Assembly (NCBI GenBank): GCA_028707175.1
Contig: JAQTUV010000003.1
Location: 124,001 to 188,000 of the forward strand
Direction of reading: 5' to 3'
Source of the DNA: Sideroxydans sp.
GTDB taxonomy: Bacteria; Pseudomonadota; Gammaproteobacteria; Burkholderiales; Gallionellaceae
DNA: 64,000 bases
Positions within the stretch are counted from its first letter, which is position 1, and the number at the start of each line of letters is the position of its first letter. The notes under the pieces were generated by a model, which did no database searches, was not told the DNA's origin, and saw only the letters and a program-made list of their open reading frames with translations. Both the position numbers and the translations under genes were made by a program. Positions 60,116 to 64,000 of the stretch are shown here, in pieces.

Positions 60116-61094
60116 GAAACTAGTCGTGTTGATGGTATTGCTATTGGTTGGCATTGCGGGAGCCGTCACTTATTTTGTCCTCACTCCTAATTCATTACCT
60201 CAAACCCCCATGGAGTTTTCACTTAAACCAGGGAGTAGCTTTACCAGTGCAATGGCACAAATGAGGCAAGCGGGCATTCTAAAAAACGAGTGGGCTTTCG
60301 TTGCATTAGCGAGGGTCTTAAACAAAACCAAGCAAATAAAGTATGGAAACTACCAGCTTGAACATCCAGTTTCGCATGTGGATTTGCTAGATATCATCAC
60401 GTCAGGGCGTACCGAACAAAGCCAATTGACGATTGTGGAAGGTCAGACATTCAAAGAGTTTCGCTCAAGGCTCAATGCGCATACGGGCTTACAGCATGAT
60501 AGTGCTGCGTTGACTGATGTCGAAATCTTAAAGCGAATAGGGGCGACCGAATCGATTGCTGAAGGTCTTTTCTTTCCAGATACATATAATTTTTCTAGTG
60601 GCAGTAGCGATCTTTTGGTTATGCAACGCGCCTATCAAACTATGCAAAAGCATTTGCAGACAAGTTGGGAAAAGCGCGAATCTGGCTTGCCGCTACAAAC
60701 CGCTTATCAAGCTTTAATACTGGCCTCGATTGTCGAAAAGGAAACAGGAAAGCCTGCTGACCGTCCTATGATTGCATCGGTATTTATCAATCGCTTAAGA
60801 ATAGGCATGCGTCTGCAGACAGATCCTACGGTCATCTACGGCATGGGGGAAAAATTTGATGGCAACATTCGACGCAACGATCTCACTAGGGATACGCCTT
60901 ACAATACTTATACCCGCGAGGGTTTAACGCCATCACCCATTGCATTGCCAGGATTGGCTTCGATTGAAGCCGTACTTCACCCCGCACCGAGTAACGCACT
61001 ATATTTTGTGGCAAAAGGCGATGGCAGCTCCCATTTTTCTGAATCACTGTCTGAGCATAACAATGCGGTTCGCCATTATCTTTTGCAAAAATGA
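60102..61094 (+). CDS. mltG: Endolytic murein transglycosylase MltG
   Basis: This 330-aa inner-membrane protein has one N-terminal helix (about residues 7-28) and a YceG-like domain. The catalytic Glu lies in [26 protein letters not shown], and the conserved [12 protein letters not shown] and [18 protein letters not shown] follow. It cleaves nascent glycan strands and ends glycan polymerisation. The gene overlaps pabC and comes directly before tmk. Confidence 0.95.
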   Translation: MKLIKKLVVLMVLLLVGIAGAVTYFVLTPNSLPQTPMEFSLKPGSSFTSAMAQMRQAGILKNEWAFVALARVLNKTKQIKYGNYQLEHPVSHVDLLDIITSGRTEQSQLTIVEGQTFKEFRSRLNAHTGLQHDSAALTDVEILKRIGATESIAEGLFFPDTYNFSSGSSDLLVMQRAYQTMQKHLQTSWEKRESGLPLQTAYQALILASIVEKETGKPADRPMIASVFINRLRIGMRLQTDPTVIYGMGEKFDGNIRRNDLTRDTPYNTYTREGLTPSPIALPGLASIEAVLHPAPSNALYFVAKGDGSSHFSESLSEHNNAVRHYLLQK

Positions 61095-61138
61095 GCGCTC
61101 TCAAAAATCACCAAGCAACACCAATAGGACACTCTAAG

Positions 61139-61741
61139 ATGGCCAAATTCATTACTTTCGAAGGCGTAGATGGGGCAGGGAAGAGCACAGGGTTGGAATG
61201 GTTTGCGGATGCATTACGGCAACGAGATATAGATCTGCTGGTAACACGCGAACCGGGTGGTACGCCATTAGGCGAGCAACTGCGAGAGATTCTACTAAAC
61301 CAACCGATGCATATTGAGACAGAAGCCATGCTGATGTTTGCTGCGCGTAGGGAGCATGTGGAGAAGGTGATTCGTCCTGCATTGCAACGAGGTACTTGGG
61401 TTATATCAGATCGTTTTAGTGATGCTAGCTTTGCCTATCAGGGCGGGGGGCGGGGCGTTCCGTTCGAAAAACTGGAACAATTGGAACAATGGGTGCATGG
61501 CGATCTCCAGCCTGACTTGACGCTTCTTTTTGACATCCCCATTGAGGTGGCCAGACAACGGCTTTCCAACAATGTGAGTTTGGATAGATTTGAACAAGAG
61601 AAGGGCGAGTTTTTCGAGAAAGTACGTCAAGCTTATCTCGTCAGAGCTAAGCAATCCCCCAATCGCATCAGAATCATTCGGGCAGAAAAATCACAATCTG
61701 AAGTTCAAAAAGAACTTTCAGATATCGTTGCATCAATTTGA
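61139..61741 (+). CDS. tmk: Thymidylate kinase
   Basis: This 200-aa kinase makes dTDP from dTMP. P-loop [11 protein letters not shown] (residues 7-17), DR motif [33 protein letters not shown] start at ATG 61139, where the conserved MAKFITFEG begins; an in-frame ATG at 61091 overlaps mltG and would add 16 unconserved residues. Confidence 0.95.
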   Translation: MAKFITFEGVDGAGKSTGLEWFADALRQRDIDLLVTREPGGTPLGEQLREILLNQPMHIETEAMLMFAARREHVEKVIRPALQRGTWVISDRFSDASFAYQGGGRGVPFEKLEQLEQWVHGDLQPDLTLLFDIPIEVARQRLSNNVSLDRFEQEKGEFFEKVRQAYLVRAKQSPNRIRIIRAEKSQSEVQKELSDIVASI

Positions 61742-61742
61742 T

Positions 61743-62750
61743 ATGAAACAATTATATCCATGGCAGACTGATTCATGGCAGTCACTTCAAGGCTTACGTA
61801 ACCGATTGCCGCATGCAGTTTTACTCAGAGGTGCGCAAGGGATTGGTAAGCTTGATTTGGCCTTGAATTTTGCCCAATCATTGTTGTGTGAAGCACCTTT
61901 AGTCGATGGTATGGCCTGCCAAAAATGTGATTCTTGCCATTGGCTTTCTCAAGATAATCACCCCGATTTTCGATTAATTCAACCTGACGCACTATCGGCG
62001 CAAGAGGATGGCGAAGAGAAGGCGGGGAGTAAAAAGCCCTCGCGCGAAATTTCGGTCGATCAAATACGCAGCTTATCCAGCTTTGCCAATTTATCTGCTC
62101 ACTGCGGGGGATATCGCATTGTTGTCATCTCCCCAGCGGAGTCGATGAATAACAACGCGGCCAATTCGCTACTGAAGACCTTAGAAGAGCCTAGCGAAAA
62201 ATTGTTATTTTTGCTTGTTACTCATAAACCGCAGCAACTGCTTCCTACTATATTAAGTCGTTGCCTGAGTTTTAACATCAACACCCCATCGAGTGAGATG
62301 GGGCTGACGTGGCTCAAGCAACAAGGCGTAAAGAATCCACAACAGGCACTTTCCCAAACAGGATTTGCCCCCTTGCAAGCCTTGAGTTGGGCTGAATTAG
62401 GCGAGGGGGCGGAAGAGCGTAGCATTCTTCTGTCGGGCATTTACCACCCAAGCAAGATGGATGCACTTGGATTGGCTGAATCATTACAAAAAAGCCCAGC
62501 CATCAATGTCATACATTGTTTGCAGCAATGGGTGCATGACCTTGCCAGTGCAAAATTGACAGGCACGGTGCGTTACTTTCCCGAACAAACTGAATTACTG
62601 CTCAAACTTTCTGCTGGCACAGTAGTGCACGACTTATTGCGTTATCAAAAAGAATTGAAAGAAGCACGTCGAGCCGCATTTCATCCACTCAATCCAAAAC
62701 TTGTCTTGGAAGGTCTATTGATCTCCTATCGTCAGCTCTTTGTAGCCTAG
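61743..62750 (+). CDS. holB: DNA polymerase III delta' subunit
   Basis: This 335-aa AAA+ clamp-loader subunit shows LPHAVLLRGAQGIGKLDLALNFAQSLLC, zinc-binding cysteines CQKCDSCHWL, and NNNAANSLLKTLEEPSEKLLFLLVTHKPQQLLPTILSRC, which is typical (SRC motif). It starts 1 base after the tmk stop. In many betaproteobacteria pilZ lies between holB and tatD; it is absent here. Confidence 0.93.
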   Translation: MKQLYPWQTDSWQSLQGLRNRLPHAVLLRGAQGIGKLDLALNFAQSLLCEAPLVDGMACQKCDSCHWLSQDNHPDFRLIQPDALSAQEDGEEKAGSKKPSREISVDQIRSLSSFANLSAHCGGYRIVVISPAESMNNNAANSLLKTLEEPSEKLLFLLVTHKPQQLLPTILSRCLSFNINTPSSEMGLTWLKQQGVKNPQQALSQTGFAPLQALSWAELGEGAEERSILLSGIYHPSKMDALGLAESLQKSPAINVIHCLQQWVHDLASAKLTGTVRYFPEQTELLLKLSAGTVVHDLLRYQKELKEARRAAFHPLNPKLVLEGLLISYRQLFVA

Positions 62751-62757
62751 AAAAATT

Positions 62758-63531
62758 ATGTTCATAGATTCCCATTGCCACCTAAATTTTCCGGCCTTAC
62801 TTGATGATTTAGAATCAATTTTTGAGAACATGAGGCACAATCAGGTCACTCATGCGCTGTGTGTTTCAGTTGAAATAGCCACCTTTCCGGATGTGCTTGC
62901 ATTAGCCGAAAGTCACAGGAATTTATATGCTTCCGTAGGGGTGCATCCTGACTATGAACTCGAGCAAGAGCCAACGCAGGCTGAATTAGTTAAGCTCGCG
63001 CAACATCCTAAAGTGATCGCCATCGGTGAAACTGGTTTGGACTATTACCGACTGACTGGCGACTTAGACTGGCAGCGTGAGCGTTTTCGCACCCATATCC
63101 GCGCAGCCAAGGAATGTGACAAGCCCCTCATCATCCACACCCGATCTGCTGCGGCTGACACACTTAGAATCATGTCCGAGGAAGATGCAGGCAAAGCCGG
63201 AGGGGTGATGCATTGTTTCACCGAGAATCTGGATGTGGCCTATGCAGCCATCGAACTTGGGTTCTATATTTCGTTTTCCGGCATCCTGACATTCAAGAAC
63301 GCGACACAGATCAAAGAGGTCGCCCAAAACATCCCGCTGGAAAAGATGCTGATCGAGACCGATTCGCCGTATCTAGCACCGACACCATACCGTGGCAAAA
63401 CGAATCAACCAGCCTATGTGAAGCACGTGGCTGAAGAGATTGCTAAATTGAGAAACATTTCTTTGCAGGAAGTTGGCGAAGCAACTAGTCACAATTTCAA
63501 TCAACTTTTCCATAAGCAAGTATCCAACTGA
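62758..63531 (+). CDS. tatD: TatD-family metal-dependent DNase
   Basis: This 257-aa TIM-barrel hydrolase has DSHCHLNF with H6 and H8, IGETGLDYY with metal-binding Glu, IHTRSAAADTL, MHCFTENL and ETDSPYLAP (Asp). It belongs to the TatD/YcfH group and follows holB by 7 bases. The 37 bases to the next, convergent gene hold no obvious terminator. Confidence 0.94.
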   Translation: MFIDSHCHLNFPALLDDLESIFENMRHNQVTHALCVSVEIATFPDVLALAESHRNLYASVGVHPDYELEQEPTQAELVKLAQHPKVIAIGETGLDYYRLTGDLDWQRERFRTHIRAAKECDKPLIIHTRSAAADTLRIMSEEDAGKAGGVMHCFTENLDVAYAAIELGFYISFSGILTFKNATQIKEVAQNIPLEKMLIETDSPYLAPTPYRGKTNQPAYVKHVAEEIAKLRNISLQEVGEATSHNFNQLFHKQVSN

Positions 63532-63568
63532 TGACATAGTGAAGATAACTTGCTCATGTTCTAGAACG

Positions 63569-64000
63569 CTATTCCGTGAGAACGTCCTTCAATAATTCTC
63601 GAGCGGGATCCAGTGAAGCAGAGTTAATTGCCTCAAGATTTTGAAATCCCAATTCGGTCAAAATTGCACGGCCTTTAGGGTCCGTATTCATACCGATTAG
63701 TACACTGCGTACTTGATCAATTCGATCCGCCCAAGTTGGCCCCACACAGAAACAGTGGAATGCAGTGCCATCACGGCTTTCTGAAAGTACTTCAAGTTCT
63801 GCTTTGGTTGTCGCCGACAAACCGCGCCAAGTTTCATTGAAAACAAAACCGGCATGAGCATCCCCCTTCAAAACGGCTTGCGCTGCCTTTAGATGCGTTC
63901 CTGTGTAGTGGTAACGTACTCTGGACTCTTCCAGCCCGATCTTTGGCAATAGGGTTCGCCCGAGCGGGTGAACGATCAATTTATCAGTAGCTGAGGCAAT
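63569..64000 (-). CDS. PhnD-like phosphate/phosphonate ABC substrate-binding protein, C-terminal part
   Basis: The frame is open to the right edge (codons before 63979 read IASATDK), so the N-terminal part with any signal peptide lies beyond 64000. The visible about 143 residues include HYTGTHLKAAQAVLKGDAHAGFVFNETW and VLIGMNTDPKGRAILTELGF, typical of the PhnD/PtxB periplasmic-binding group. These proteins can serve a transporter or be the sensor part of signalling proteins. Which one cannot be told here. Confidence 0.75.
   Translation of the reverse strand: MASATDKLIVHPLGRTLLPKIGLEESRVRYHYTGTHLKAAQAVLKGDAHAGFVFNETWRGLSATTKAELEVLSESRDGTAFHCFCVGPTWADRIDQVRSVLIGMNTDPKGRAILTELGFQNLEAINSASLDPARELLKDVLTE

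Overview
The window looks like a chromosomal segment of a betaproteobacterium of about 50-55% GC. The housekeeping blocks (lpxB-rnhB, smpB/ratA-rnfH, trpS-scpA-scpB, yceD-rpmF-plsX-fabHDG-acpP-fabF-pabC-mltG-tmk-holB-tatD) have the betaproteobacterial order. A NAD-coupled HoxFUYH hydrogenase with a HypF1-like short HypF suggests a chemolithotrophic or facultatively H2-metabolising member of the Nitrosomonadales/Gallionellaceae. That family-level placement is inference; no 16S rRNA lies in the window. No tRNA, rRNA, CRISPR array or recognisable transposase was seen, and no gap longer than 300 bases lacks a gene.

Layout. 1-12.4 kb: core genes (lipid A, RNase HII, MsrA, SmpB, RatA/RnfH, PHP phosphatase, YciO, M50 protease, TrpRS, ScpAB, SpoU methylase, Rep helicase), ending in a hupE nickel permease divergent from hoxF. 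12.4-29.6 kb: a hydrogen/2-oxoacid module on the plus strand. It runs hoxF-hoxU-hoxY-(lipoprotein)-hoxH-(DUF559)-hoxW, then a 2-oxoacid:ferredoxin oxidoreductase (gamma, alpha, beta) with a GltD-like flavoprotein/ferredoxin fusion, then hypA-B-F-(rhodanese-like)-C-D-(DUF559)-E. This block alone is peppered with GC-rich palindromic repeats. They lie between genes, inside hypF and hypD, at the 3' end of hypB, and on both sides of two small DUF559 endonuclease-like genes.

29.6-38.5 kb (minus strand): a tight six-gene operon encoding a urea transporter/M23 peptidase fusion, an outer-membrane barrel, a secreted TPR protein, an Orn/Lys/Arg-type decarboxylase, an ATP-grasp ligase and a C45 Ntn hydrolase. 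I know of no described pathway with this set, and it is the best candidate here for an undescribed system. 38.6-41.4 kb: a small secreted Pro/His-rich protein divergent from an OmpR-type two-component system. 41.5-47.1 kb: a TPR/beta-barrel protein, a FecR-domain protein and a CHASE2 adenylate cyclase, convergent with a cNMP-binding diguanylate cyclase, which suggests a cAMP-to-c-di-GMP connection.

47.1-52.1 kb: a cysteine-cluster protein, a SpeE-like protein, and a Pat-type acetyltransferase divergent from a deacetylase. 52.1-63.5 kb: dksA, maf and the fatty-acid synthesis/mltG/tmk/holB/tatD block. The window ends in a PhnD-like binding-protein gene that is cut by the right edge.
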